The notes under the pieces were generated by a model. It saw only the letters and a list, made by a program, of their open reading frames with translations, ran no database searches and had not been told where the DNA came from. Of a DNA stretch of 64,000 nucleotides, positions 37,680 to 48,571 are shown piece by piece. How positions within the stretch are numbered: position 1 is the first letter of the stretch; every line of letters begins with the position of its first letter. The stretch lies in NCBI RefSeq assembly GCF_020080835.1, contig NC_058166.1:13417043-13481042 (forward strand), in the 5' to 3' direction. The position numbers and the translations under genes are program-made. The stretch comes from Cotesia glomerata. Lineage: Eukaryota > Arthropoda > Insecta > Hymenoptera > Braconidae.

Positions 37680-37680
37680 G
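37450..37680 (+). repeat. Repeat-associated TA microsatellite, second copy
   Basis: A leader (ATCTAACTATTGCAGCCGTC CTCATGG, about 37470-37498) and a (TA)n array at 37593-37678 reproduce the arrangement at 8330-8571. Frames of Tyr-Ile repeats through it are artefacts. Confidence 0.65.
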
Positions 37681-37720
37681 CTATAGCGCGGCTTGTCAGC
37701 ACGATAGCGTTTTCAATTTA

Positions 37721-38738
37721 TCCGAACAAAAACAGTTTCACTGTAAAAAAATCGCGCCAAGTCACGTTCATAAGACTATTAAGAAAAAATTTTTATTTCT
37801 TTACAAAAGATATAAAATAAAAAATTAAAAATCAAGTAACTGATATGGTTGTATATGATTTTTGGACATTAAAAAATTTTGTTGTAAATTTAAAAATTAA
37901 AAGAAACAATTTTGGAACGTATTTAGTGTGCGTGGTTACAGAAATATTTCACTTTTATGAAATTCTAAAATCTATCTACTAGGACTTTTAAAAAAATTGA
38001 AGTACACAATGACGCACACCAAGTACGTTCCAAAATTGTTTCTTTTAATTTTAAATTTACAACAAAATGTTTTTTAATGTCCAAAAATCATATACAACCA
38101 TATCAGTTACTTGATTTTTTATATCTTTTGTAAAGAAATAAAAAGGCCTTAATGTCTTATGCTTGGCGCGATTTTTTACAGTGAAACTGTTTTTCAGTTT
38201 CAGTATTTTGTAATTATAATAAAATTTGCAATTGGTACCAACTTAAATCTCAAGTTGGCTGCATTTTTTATAGCAAACTATCCCCTTGAAGCTACAGTTT
38301 ATGTAAAAATAATTGCAGCGCACCCTGGCGAGGTGTAGATGCAAGCTGTAAAATTATTTTTTAACTGTAGTTTCCCATCTAATTGGACTATTACCATGCA
38401 TTCTCGAATTACTTAGTCTGTGGCATGTCACTTTTACATCGAAAAAGTTGGGATGGAAATTTTTGAGAGCTTGCTATAGTTTGTGCTGATAAAATTTAAT
38501 AATTTCAAGTACATTAATTGTTATAATTGAATATAATTAATTGATATCAGTAAAATAAAAGTATGAATTACTGTTATAATATAAAATTTAGGAACAAGAA
38601 GTACCGTAGAATTAAATAAAATTTTGCAACCTCGAAATACCGTTCTGCTTACAGTAACACACACTCGGTAGTCTGGCGCTCCGTTTACAACGGATTTGAA
38701 CGGAACTTGGCGCCAGATTCTACCGAATCTGTGGATAA
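37721..38738 (-). mobile_element. Composite palindromic element, copy 2
   Basis: The palindrome (37721-38195) begins TCCGAACAAAAACAGTTTCA and folds on itself around a loop of about 100 bases. The unique part then follows, ending GGCGCCAGATTCTACCGAAT CTGTGG at about 38733. It is the reverse of 2293-3970, without the loop insertion. Confidence 0.8.
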
Positions 38739-39689
38739 CCGATTCTTCTCAAACTCAACATGCTTTATCTATCGATCAAGACCAAGGTTAAGTTCGAAGA
38801 TGAGCTTAATCGGGCGAGTAATTTGGAAATGACAGGATTTTGAAATTTTTAAAATTGTAAAAATTGATGTTTTTACTACTTCAACGATATAATTACTGAT
38901 CGAAACAAGATATCAAAATTCGATAAAATGCATCGTAAAGCTCTTTTAATAAGCTTCAATTTCCACTACTTAGAAGTGGTAATAGCCTCAATATTACTCC
39001 TTTTAGAGTTCGTTTAATAAAACAGTTTTACTGTTGCAGCCGTTTTAGAATTATTGTCTGCATCATAGCTTAATCATGATGTAAATTCAATAATTACGAT
39101 AATGATTAGTCTTTCGTGTAATGTTTTCAGGTAATTCGTCAGTAAATATGTCACAAATTAGTTCTATATATAGTTTTCTTCAATTAAAATTTTATCCGGT
39201 TTCAAACATCTGATTGATTTGCAAATTGTTGTTCCTAAGCAGTTATTTAAAATTTGGTCATTTATAATTCAAATTTTATAATCTTTGCAATTCTTTGAGA
39301 AACTTTTTCTTCAAAAGTTAATTTTTTTTCCAAAATTTGTTCTAAATAGTTTTAAATTTATTATTGAATTTTGTTTTTAATTCATAAATTAAGTTATACA
39401 TTATTAGTGTTATTATATTATTTTATTAAAAATCAATTTTCTTTATTTGAAAAATCTACTTCCACTTCGGCTGCCGAATGGCCTTTTTATAAATGAAATT
39501 TCTACATTATAAAAATTATCAATTTTATACTAGGAAAAATATAATTTTTTATATTACAAAAAATATTAATTTAGCGAGTGAAAAAAAAGTTTAATTTAAG
39601 AAAATTTCTAAATTTTGTGTCACCACTAAAAGTCGAAAAAACAAACTAAAAAAATTTGAACTGAAACATTTCAATATTTTCCGACCCCC
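38739..39689. repeat. AT-rich interval with relics of the 11560 repeat
   Basis: 38790-38960 and 39455-39500 match parts of 11560-12240. The rest is AT-rich and featureless. No gene. Confidence 0.45.
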
Positions 39690-40794
39690 ACGGAAAAAAT
39701 ATAAATGAAAACATATCGATACTGCAATTCTAATACATCGTATCCTACAAAATTTAATAGATTGATTGTTTTTTTAATCAAATCATAACAATATTGTGCA
39801 AACCATATTTAAAATTCAAAGATTAATTAGTTTAATAACTATTTTTAAATAAATATTTTCATGCGTTGAATCCCATTCAATCAATGTTAAAAATGAACTA
39901 TTTTCACTGTCTGCTGTAAAATTTTCTAAATGTGGGATACGACGTATTAGAATGGCATTATCGATATATAAACAAAAATATAAAAATTTGTAAGTGACAT
40001 ATCCATTAGGGTGGGCCGAAAATTCGCGTTTTTAGAATTTCTTTTAGTAATAGCAAAAATATTGTTTATTAAGTTATAAAAAAATTTTGTGTGAAAGGAA
40101 AAAATTTTTGGTTAACATCTCAGGCTCGCCGATTGCAGTCAAAGATAAAAATACTCAAAAAATTTTTTCATCAACTTATTTTGATCAGAAATTTTATGCT
40201 CTACAAAAAAGTTCCTTACATAAAATTACGTAGGACCCATAGATTCAGAGATAATCCCAATTTTAGTATCAAAATAGTAGATTTTGGCCATTTTAATAAT
40301 CTTCTTAGTTTGAAATCTATTTATAAGTTCTCCATTCGACAGGAAATTAAATTTTCTATCAAAATGTTTCTTTGCAAAATTTTTTACGAGTGATAATTAT
40401 TAAACCCAGATAGCGAAATGACGTATTAAGTTATTCCGAATAAGCTCAGATTTCTGATTTGGACGTCAGAGTCTACGTCTAAAAGACGTCTTTAAGACCT
40501 TCTGAAGAGGTCGAATGCGCCGCTTATTGTAGACTTTAAGAACTCATCAAAACGAGCTCTTTTTTCTGAACTCGCACAAATGAATGATTTTTTATCTCTA
40601 TACGCTATTATAATGATAACAATAATAAGAACACAACAAAAATAATATTAATAATAATAATAATAATAAAAGTAAATTATGAAAAATAATTCAGAGTTTC
40701 ATGAAGCACCGATGCTGATTTCGAATGTTTATTATTTTAGTTAGACCTAATATTGTCGGTTTAAAGAGAGAAAGTGAAAATCGCAATTGCCGTA

Positions 40795-40865
40795 ACTAAG
40801 ATTCGAACCCGAGTCGCGCGCGTGCTAGATCGATACCTAACCCCCTACGCTGTTCAAACGATATG
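40795..40865 (-). repeat. tRNA-like SINE head (minus)
   Basis: Read on the minus strand it has AGCGTAGGGGGTTAGGTATC (A-box-like), CTAGCACGCGCGCGACTC and GGGTTCGAATC (B box), spaced as in a tRNA. No clean acceptor stem or mature tRNA fold is evident, so a tRNA-derived SINE relic is more likely than a functional tRNA. Confidence 0.5.
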
Positions 40866-42654
40866 TCGTTACACATCTCATTATTCTTATAAGCTAAGTT
40901 TGTATAGTGATGAAATGTTGCGATCATTGTCTATATTATTTATTCTATTTGATACTGTGTATCGATAGAGAAAAAGTAACTTTTACGAATATTTATATAC
41001 TAAAAAATATTCAAAAGTCTACCTGTAATATTTTTTTAAATAGTCTATATAAATTTTGTTTACTTTTTACAATATAAAATCTAATAGATAAATTAATGAA
41101 TATTAAAAATTCAACAATAATTAATAAGTATATAGTTATAAGATATCGTTAAATTCGAATAAAATGTTTAAAATTGATACATGCAAAGTACTCCTTAAAT
41201 GTAGAAAGTTCACATAATTTTTTCAGATTAGAATCCAATTTTGTTATTTTATCTAAATTAGTTTGATTACGAACCAGATTTTAACATTATTGCCTATTAC
41301 TTCATAATATAATTTAAAATTTTTGAAAAATTTAATTAACCTGGATTAAGAGAAATGAGTTAACCTATGCCAAGTGTATATCTATATATTAATCTATTCA
41401 AATTGTTTTAAATCATTTAATTCGAATTATTTTTAATCATTTTCAATTTAATTTCTCAATCAGGAAAGTAATAAATGAAAAATGAATAAGATTTTGACAG
41501 CTTTATATTAAAAAGAAATTTGTGTTTTTGTTTATAATGTCTATAAGCTCATTATACGCAACTCAAAAAGAAGTCCAAAAAAGGGACTCGGTTAGATGTC
41601 AGAAAATTGACTCCAAACTTATGCCCTGGCGGTTTCATGCTTACGGTAAATCCGCGGTGACTCCATAGTGAAAAGATGGTCGATTCACGGTCGTTTCACG
41701 TGACGGCTATTTCACTATCTAGTTAGGGTTGTAGTACGGTGAAATCACTGTCGAAAAACAGTATATTCGTTCTATTGCGTCACTAACTACGGATAGTAGA
41801 TAAATGTTGACTTATCAGCAGTTCTATGGTGAAAAGACCGTTTCTAATTCGTGGAACTTTAGCATTTCTGTTGTCAGTATGGCGTGCTTCTACTGCGGAA
41901 AAATGATTTTTTCAAAGTGAACACCTCATAAACTCATAGTGATATCACTGTGGACCTACTATGGTTCGATGATCGTTCGACCGTCAACTCACGGTAAAAT
42001 AAACTTCTTTTCACGGTATATACTCGTTCGTTTTCTTCCGGACAAATGATGTAAATGCTGTTCAATTATTATTTTATAAACAGTGTAGAGTGCTGAACTC
42101 TATTGATATTTCACATTAAATTTAGTTATTTGTAGTTAATTTTCAGAATAAAAAAATTTTTTAAATAAACGCTTTAAAAAATTTCATTTACAAATTAATA
42201 TTTTTTCGCTCGATTAAAAAAAATAACACGTCACTTATCACGGTGATAATAAATTCAAAAGAATCCATGTATATCATCAATGCAAGGCCACAGTTTATTT
42301 CAAATAACTGTTCAGAAATATATTTAAAAAATGTCAGCGTTAAAAGCTGAAAAAACATAATAACTTACAGAGTGATGAAAAAAATATTTATTTTTTGACA
42401 CTATTCGACAGTTAATAAATTTAATAATCACATCAATATTTATATGACAAACACAAATGAAGGAAAGCTTATGAAATAAAAAATTTTAATTATATGTTTT
42501 TTTACAGAATCAGGATATTTCAAGATACCATGAAAAACGTCCTTAATTATAATGGTATAAATATAAAAGAAAATTTCATCAACTTTTAATTAAAAACTGC
42601 CTGCCCCTGTCTAAAAATATTCATTCAAACTCACTACCATTTAGTAGACAGTCC

Positions 42655-42725
42655 CATGGCTAAGCGGTACAACGCTCGTCATGCTTGCTTGAGACTGGTG
42701 AGGCGTGGGTACGAGTCCCGGTGTG
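42655..42725 (+). repeat. tRNA-like SINE head (plus)
   Basis: ATGGCTAAGCGGTACAACGC gives a good Pol III A box (TGGCTAAGCGG), and GGTACGAGTCCC about 50 bases later gives a B box. The region between could form an anticodon arm and a long variable arm, as in Leu/Ser-type tRNAs. A poly-A-like run follows at about 42821. A tRNA-derived SINE is the best reading. Confidence 0.55.
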
Positions 42726-42974
42726 AGCTGAAATTTAATTTTCAGTGAACATCAGTGCTCATAACTCACGCCGGGTTGTACAGGCTTAGTAGTGTATCAA
42801 TGAGTTAGTAATTAATAAGTTAAAAAAAAATCCGTAAATACTACTTAAAATTATTATTGTCCTAAAAATACTAAATTTTTCATTTTGGAGAATTTTAGCA
42901 TTTTCAAATGGGATTTTTTATGAGTAGGTTATACAAAGGCGGTCAAAGGAGCGTTATTCGACAAAGGAAGGAAC

Positions 42975-43039
42975 GTGAAACGACGGTGAAACGACGGTGA
43001 AACGACAGTGAAACGACAGTGAAACGACGGTGAAACGAC
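42975..43039 (+). repeat. Six 12-bp tandem units, GTGAAACGACGG
   Basis: Consecutive GTGAAACGACGG/GTGAAACGACAG units. The same word family is scattered through the host element at 41624-43338, so the array likely arose from its subterminal repeats. Confidence 0.85.
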
Positions 43040-44005
43040 TTTGGATTCACTCCTATTTTACTGTGTAACAACAGTGCTTTGACTGTCAAATAACTATACA
43101 TTTATAAACTTTTTACTATGGTTTCACTCCATAGTTGCCATATAAAAATGTCATTTGAACCATTTTACCAAGGTCTAATAATCTGATATATACCATATTT
43201 TAACAGTAGTGAAATGAAACAAAGTCACCAATGTTTCACCGTGAAATTACTACTGTAATACTAAGCTCTCACTGTTGACCATAGAGGGAACTACCGACTT
43301 TCCATAGTATTTTCACCGTGACCACAAAACCGCCAGGGTGAGTTCATTAAGAGCTCTTAGTTCTGACCTCGTAAAAAAGAGCTCCTTAAGACGTCACATT
43401 AGGACTTCTATAAGAAGTTTTTTAAAAGACTTCATACTGAAATCTTTCTGACTTAGATGCTGAGTGGGAAATTATTCCAATTTTCGTTCAAAAAGTGGCA
43501 TTTTCGATAGTAAATGTCTACAAAATTAAATTTTCTACAAAAAAAGTTCTTATATTGAATCACGTGCCTTTAATATTTTTTATAACAATTACAAATTTCC
43601 GATAAAAATTAGTATAACATTTCTCAAAGTTTCGTTCACGGTACATCCACTACTAGCGCTAGAGTAGACTTCTGCAAAGAGAGCAATCCGCTTGTCTTAG
43701 CGATTGCCAACAGGTGGCGTTCTATATTGTCCTATAAATTTCCTTTTTTATCTTCAAATACTTTTCATTACAATACATAACCTTAAAAAAAAGTTTCCTA
43801 ACATTTTGTGTTCAGTTCAATAGTTTACTTAAATTGGGACATACGTTAAGAAAATAACTGTCATCAAATTATTATTATTTTCTTGTTGTTTTGTAAGTAT
43901 ACTTTATGGAATTTCTTAATTATCAATTTGAACATCGGCTGCAAATGTCTAATATTGTTTCTCCATACTGATTTTATTAACAGTAGTACAAAGCACTTTC
44001 TCAAA

Positions 44006-44669
44006 ATGTCAGCGTGTTCTATATTTGAAGAGCCAGATAAATTACCCAAGGATCATCTTCCAAGCAAGGAAGACATTATGAGGTATTGTAATTACCTAAG
44101 ACAAGGAAGAAAAAACGAGAATCAATTTGAGCCATCACTTTCTGAAATTGCAAGTATTGTAGCTACAGACGTAGAGAAGTTATTCTCTATGATTTCTACC
44201 CCAACAGTTTCAACGAAACGAATTATCCAATTAATAATTGCTCAACATGAAAAATATTTGAAAGCTAAAAAAATAGCGAGTAATAATCGCCATTCTTCGT
44301 CATCTGGACAGCAAAAAAATTAATCATTACAGGACTAATTCAAAAAAACTATTCGATGTAAGCTCTTGTAAATGTATTAAATTCAGTATCTGCAATTGTC
44401 CAGAAGAAAAAAAAATACCTGTCACTCAACATGAATTTCTCGCAGATCAGAGAACTACACGCTTACGAAAAATCTCTCAACAATTTTTGAACATCCCAGA
44501 GCCGAATGATGAATATACAGAACGTTTACCTCGTAGTATCTTAGATTTAAACCAAAATTTGGTATCTTCAGACTTATCTTCTAATTCATCATTCAGTGAA
44601 ATAAATTTTTCTCAAAAATCGACTTCTTCCATTAACAGTACTTCGTCGAAAAACAATTTCATTGTATGA
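44006..44669 (+). pseudogene. Frameshifted ORF with a Cys-x-Cys cluster, inside the hAT-like element
   Basis: Frame 1 starts at ATG 44006 (AAAATGTCAG), is open for 105 codons and stops at 44321-44323. It holds LPSKEDIMRYCNYLRQ, SEIASIVATDVEKLF and STKRIIQLIIAQHEKYLKAK. Directly overlapping, the next frame is open from about 44313 through LFDVSSCKCIKFSICNCPEE, IPVTQHEFLADQRTTR and a Ser-rich tail to the stop at 44667-44669. A one-base slip in the seven-A run at 44313-44319 would join them, making a protein of roughly 220 residues. The CKC-x6-CNC cluster followed by FLADQRTTR resembles an uncharacterised repetitive protein type I associate with insect DNA transposons (from memory, unverified). 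No nuclease or transposase triad is visible. Confidence 0.6.
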
Positions 44670-44784
44670 ACCAAGCTACAGACAAAGAAGAAACATAGAT
44701 TTTAATCTCGTTCAAAGTCAAAATAGAATTGAATTCAAAGAAACTGCTCTTACCAGCCAAAGGTATAACTTAAGTGCTCGCACC

Positions 44785-45133
44785 CCCTGATAGCCACAGT
44801 TTCAGACCAACCAAGTTGGTGTCAGATAGTTGCCACCAACTTAGCGACAACTTGCGGTCAACTTCCGAATTTGTAACTGTTGGCGCCAAGTTGGCTACAA
44901 GTTTCTGAGAAAAAAGAGACCAATCTACTGCCGCAATATGTCGCCAAATTTCTTGAGAAACTTACCGTCAACTTGGTGTGAAAAAGTTTCAGAGCAACTT
45001 TTGCCGACAACTTGGTGACAACTTGGTGAACAAGTTGACACCAACCGAGTTACTTTCCAAGAGTTGCCGCCAAGTTGGTGACAAGTTGCGGCAGTAGATT
45101 GACAGAAAGTTGCGGCCAACTTGGCTATCAGGG
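44785..45133. mobile_element. CCCTGATAGCC-ended MITE packed with CAACTTGG words
   Basis: Exact inverse termini CCCTGATAGCCA / TGGCTATCAGGG enclose 349 bases. CAACTT or its inverse AAGTTG occurs about fourteen times, often as CAACTTGG, with GCCGC/GCGGC spacers. Non-coding; frames through it read as pseudo-repeats. It lies downstream of the Cys-rich ORF in the hAT-like element. Confidence 0.75.
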
Positions 45134-45771
45134 CCACTGCAGCCGTTGTAACATTGACTCTATTAGACATAGAACTGATTACTAAAACTGATAAAAATTT
45201 GATTACGTTTTATACCAAGATATAATTCATTTACTATCGACAATGCCACTTTTTGAACGAAAATTTGAATAATTTTAATAATTATCACTCGTAAAAAATT
45301 TTACGAAAAAACATTTTGATAGAAAATTTAATTTCCTGTCGAATGGAGAACTTATAATTAGATTTCAAACTAACAAGATTATTTAAATGGCGAAAATCTA
45401 CTATTTTGATACTAAAATTGGGATTATCTCTGAATCTATGAGTCCTACGTAATTTTGTGTAAGGATTTTTTTTGTAGAGCATAAAATTTCCGATCAAAAT
45501 AAGTTGATGAAAAAATTTTTTGAGCATTTTTATCTTTGACTGCAATCGGCGAGCATGAGATATTGACCAAAAATTTTTTCCTTTCACGCAAAATTTTTTT
45601 ATAACTTAATAAACAATATTTTTGCTATTACTAAACGAAATTCTAAAAAAGCGGATTTTCGGCCCACCCTAATATCCATATAATACATAATTTTTTAAGT
45701 CGAAAACGTATATGAACAATTTTTTATATGTTTGCCTATATGTTTTCACATATGTTGAATATTTCCGTTTC

Positions 45772-46133
45772 TACATTAAAAGAATTTTGAAATTTTCTGA
45801 AAAACACTAAGAGGTAAATGGCTTATTCAAGTTGTTAATTTTCTAATTTTAGTTCATTTTTTATAACGATAATTTATACTTTTTCTCATAAATAAACGGC
45901 AATTATATCCAACTTATATGAGAACAGAAAAAATTGTTCATAAACGTTTTCAGCGAAAAAAAAAAGTATTAGATATAAATTTTTTATATTCTAAAATTTT
46001 TTAAAAGAAAAAAAATAATTATCCAGACAAGAATTTCTTGGATCCAGAATTTTTTTATTGGAACCATTTAAATTTATTAATTTTTTGACAAAAGAATTTC
46101 TGTCTTCTTTATAATAGCTTAATTAAATTAAAA
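45772..46133. other. AT-rich stretch, nothing recognised
   Basis: AT-rich, no ORF or paired repeats seen. Confidence 0.35.
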
Positions 46134-47003
46134 ATTAGGAAAACGGTTGACCCTGAAGGCCATCCCTGCAACTTCCCGCTAATTCCATACGTAGGCGCTT
46201 AAAATTGCACCAATGACGTTTTTGAGCTCAAAGAGCTCAAAAATACAATTTATGGGTTATTTTGAGCTCTCCGAGCTCAAAGAGATTGCTTTCCTATGCT
46301 TTAAAGCTCTTCGAGCTCAAAAGTCTGATAGAGATTTGATAAGACACTATTTTTTGAATTTTTAAACCGCAATAACTTTTGAATGAATAAACCGATTTTT
46401 ACGCGGTTAGAAGCATTCGACGCAGTTTTTCAAGCCTTATAAATAATTTCTAAGTTTCAATTGGTCAAACTAGAAATTTCGGAGTAACTCTGAAAAAACA
46501 CTTTTTTCGGTTTTCTTTCGTTCACGATATCTCTCGAATGAATCAACCGATTTTGACCGGGCTGGTGGCGATCGACGTGGTTTTTTGAGGTTAAGAGCTG
46601 ATTAGTTTTTGGAACTGAAACTTTAAGCCGTTTAAAAGTTATTCCAAAAAAACCACATTTGAAAAAAATTTTTTTTTCAGTTTTTTGAAGATTTCTCAAA
46701 ATCTATTGATCTGAATCGGTCCAAATAGTTTTCAAAATCTAAGTTTGGTCAAGCCCTTTCGAATGGCACCAACCGCGATGAAATCGGTCAAGCCGTTCAA
46801 AAGTTATAAGCGGTTCACATACTTTCACACACACACACACATACATACATACAGACACCGTGACAACCTCGCGGGGATAGTCAGGGAAGCTTCCTATGAC
46901 CTTTAAACGTCGAGATCTGATGAAAACTCGATTTTTGCAAAACGGGGTGAAAACAATAACTTCCCGATTTTTGAAAATCTTCGATTTTCTTAGCGGGAAG
47001 TTA
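46134..47003 (-). mobile_element. ACTTCCCGC-family element, inverted copy
   Basis: Reverse-strand sister of 13443-14340, from the conserved tail (CGGTTGACCCTGAAGGCC) to TTAGCGGGAAGTT. It carries a shorter CA/CATA microsatellite at 46825-46855. Its minus-strand frame at 46457-46699 parallels the frame in the other copy. Confidence 0.8.
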
Positions 47004-47129
47004 AAAAAGAATTTTTTTTATTGATATTTTATTGGATCAATTTTCCAGAAAAGAAAATGCATTTTCGACAATTATAAAAAAATTTCCATAATAGAACTAT
47101 TTTATTCTTCTCAGTGTACTCTCATATCA

Positions 47130-48070
47130 ACTTATCACCAAATCATGTCAGCAAAAGTCAAGAGAATTTCTCGCTCCCTTAACCTCAAGCCAAAAAAATC
47201 GAAATAGTTTATCGATCGATCGGTATCAACACATGACGCATTACTCAGTTTTTCCACTCGACAGAAGATTCTAATGACCACTTGTTACTCAAAGTGTCGC
47301 TGTCAATTAAAACGTAACGTACATAATGTCAACGATATTTCAAACAGAAAAAATAAATAAAAAAAAATGGTGATTAAGTGCCCAGTAAGAAATAAGAATT
47401 ATATTGTATTATTTTAGGTAAATATAAATAATTGTACCGAGAGGGAAACCGGCTCTTCCTTTCGACCGTGAACGACCAAGAGCAAGTGACCGATAGAAAG
47501 AGACAGCTTACACGTATGTATGTGCAAACCCGTCGGTAGGTGAGTAGGTCGTCCAGCAAGCCAATATATGAATACATACATACAAACATATAAACATAAG
47601 TGCAAGTGGTCTTACCGTCTACTTTTATTTAATGAATGACTGAAAATACGTATACTTACGACTCTTGTCGGCAATTTAACAAAAAATATGTATCATTACT
47701 TCTATATATTTAGCGTTTTTGCAGCATTCTTACAAGTTTGCTCGACCATTTCCGTCTTTAATCAGTCAATTGATGTACAATTATCCTCAGAGCGTTACCC
47801 AAGGCGTTTAAAAAATATTTTTTCCGCGAATTAACAGTAGCTGCAATGTCTTATATTTTATAATAATGTCTTACTGGATTTCTTCGCAAGTAATAAATCT
47901 AGTATTTATCTATGGATTTATATATTGTAATTCATGAATGATAATATCGTGATTGTATGTAAGTAAAAATGTATCGCGTGCGGCACGCGTACGATCCAGC
48001 TAAGTGGGAGATAAGTGGACCAGCAGATAGTGTTTTTTCTCAGGGATAAAGCTTCGTGGCAGTAGAATAT
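47130..48070. other. Mixed-composition unique interval
   Basis: Less AT-rich patches at 47440-47610 and 47960-48060 (TATCGCGTGCGGCACGCGTA). Minus-strand frames at 47374-47605 are overlapping shadows without domains. Possibly regulatory; not assignable. Confidence 0.3.
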
Positions 48071-48571
48071 ATTTTGTCCGTATGATCATTTTTTGTTTTT
48101 AATAAAATCGATAAATATTGTTTTTTTATTTATTTATTGAGACGGTGATTATTTTTAAGACTGTCAAATTGTTGTGCCTGAGGACACTAAAAAAAGTTGT
48201 TTATAAAAGAGAAATATTGTTGATCCAAGGGCAAAATTATTTTTAAGATAACTTCATTTCTTGATTCAAGATTTTTAAGCCTTGGAGCTTGTTTTTTTGG
48301 CGAAGAAAAATTTTCGATTGAAAGTTTAAGAATGTATCTTCATAAAATTCAATCAAATTTCACGTAAAACATTATTTTCTAAAACTATAAATTATTCCCT
48401 GTTTTTTTAAGAATTTTAAATTATTGGTTAGAAATACCAAAAAAAAAAATTTAATAAAAACAAATTTTAAAAGATATTTAAGATTTATTTTTGATTTTAT
48501 GAATTATCGATATTTTTTGAGTCGGTAATGTCTTGAACTGACGTTATACCGAATGTCTTAATCGTCGTATC

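Larger units (their letters stand above)
41624..43338. mobile_element. CCCTGGCGGTTT-ended element, inside the CCCA element
   Basis: Exact 12-base inverse termini CCCTGGCGGTTT (41624) and AAACCGCCAGGG (to 43338). Both flanks of the interior repeat variants of CGGTGAAA/TTTCACCG and CCATAGTGA. It holds six 12-bp units at 42975-43039 and a tRNA-like segment at 42655-42725. No clear target duplication, no ORF. Confidence 0.7.
40405..43468. mobile_element. CCCA-ended element nested in left arm of the hAT-like element
   Basis: Insertion limits come from comparing the two arms: the right arm reads through ATTATTAAAATTATT, while the left arm is broken after ATTATTAAA and resumes at AAATTATT. Ends CCCAGATAGC and GCTGAGTGGG are imperfect inverses. 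Both subterminal regions have GACGTC, AAGACTTC/GAAGTC and GAGCTCTTTTTT themes. The duplication is only about AA. Class unknown. Confidence 0.7.
40007..45671. mobile_element. hAT-like element with long TIRs and 8-bp duplication
   Basis: The ends TAGGGTGGGCCGAAAATT and its mirror are flanked on both sides by ATATCCAT (39999-40006 and 45672-45679). Inverted arms continue for about 400-450 bases (40007-40404 plus 43469-43520 against 45220-45671). An 8-bp duplication and a TAGGG terminus fit the hAT group; no hAT transposase is visible. It contains an uncharacterised ORF (44006-44669) and is swollen by insertions at 40405-43468 and 44785-45133. Each arm holds a 100-codon open frame, judged a by-product. 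Confidence 0.85.
39690..45770. mobile_element. Probable outer MITE hosting the hAT-like element
   Basis: CACGGAAAAAATATAAATGA AAACATAT at about 39690 is answered by ATATGTTTTCACATATG ... ATATTTCCG at about 45738-45768. An inner pair, ATTCTAATACATCGTATCC / GGATACGACGTATTAGAAT, lies at 39729-39747 and 39933-39952. If correct, the hAT-like element at 40007-45671 split it. The outer limits are imperfect. Confidence 0.45.

Noticed and set aside
37557..37828. Tyr-Ile repeat frames, likewise 8413-8616
   Set aside because: Translations of TA microsatellites.
40091..40393. 100-codon open frame in the left TIR and its mirror at 45285-45587 (minus)
   Set aside because: The two frames differ mostly by amino-acid-changing substitutions, so there is no sign of protein-level constraint. 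They exist because the arms are copies of one another.
44925..45170. Minus-strand frame with repeated Cys-His-Gln words
   Set aside because: It arises from the CAACTTGG repeats of a MITE.
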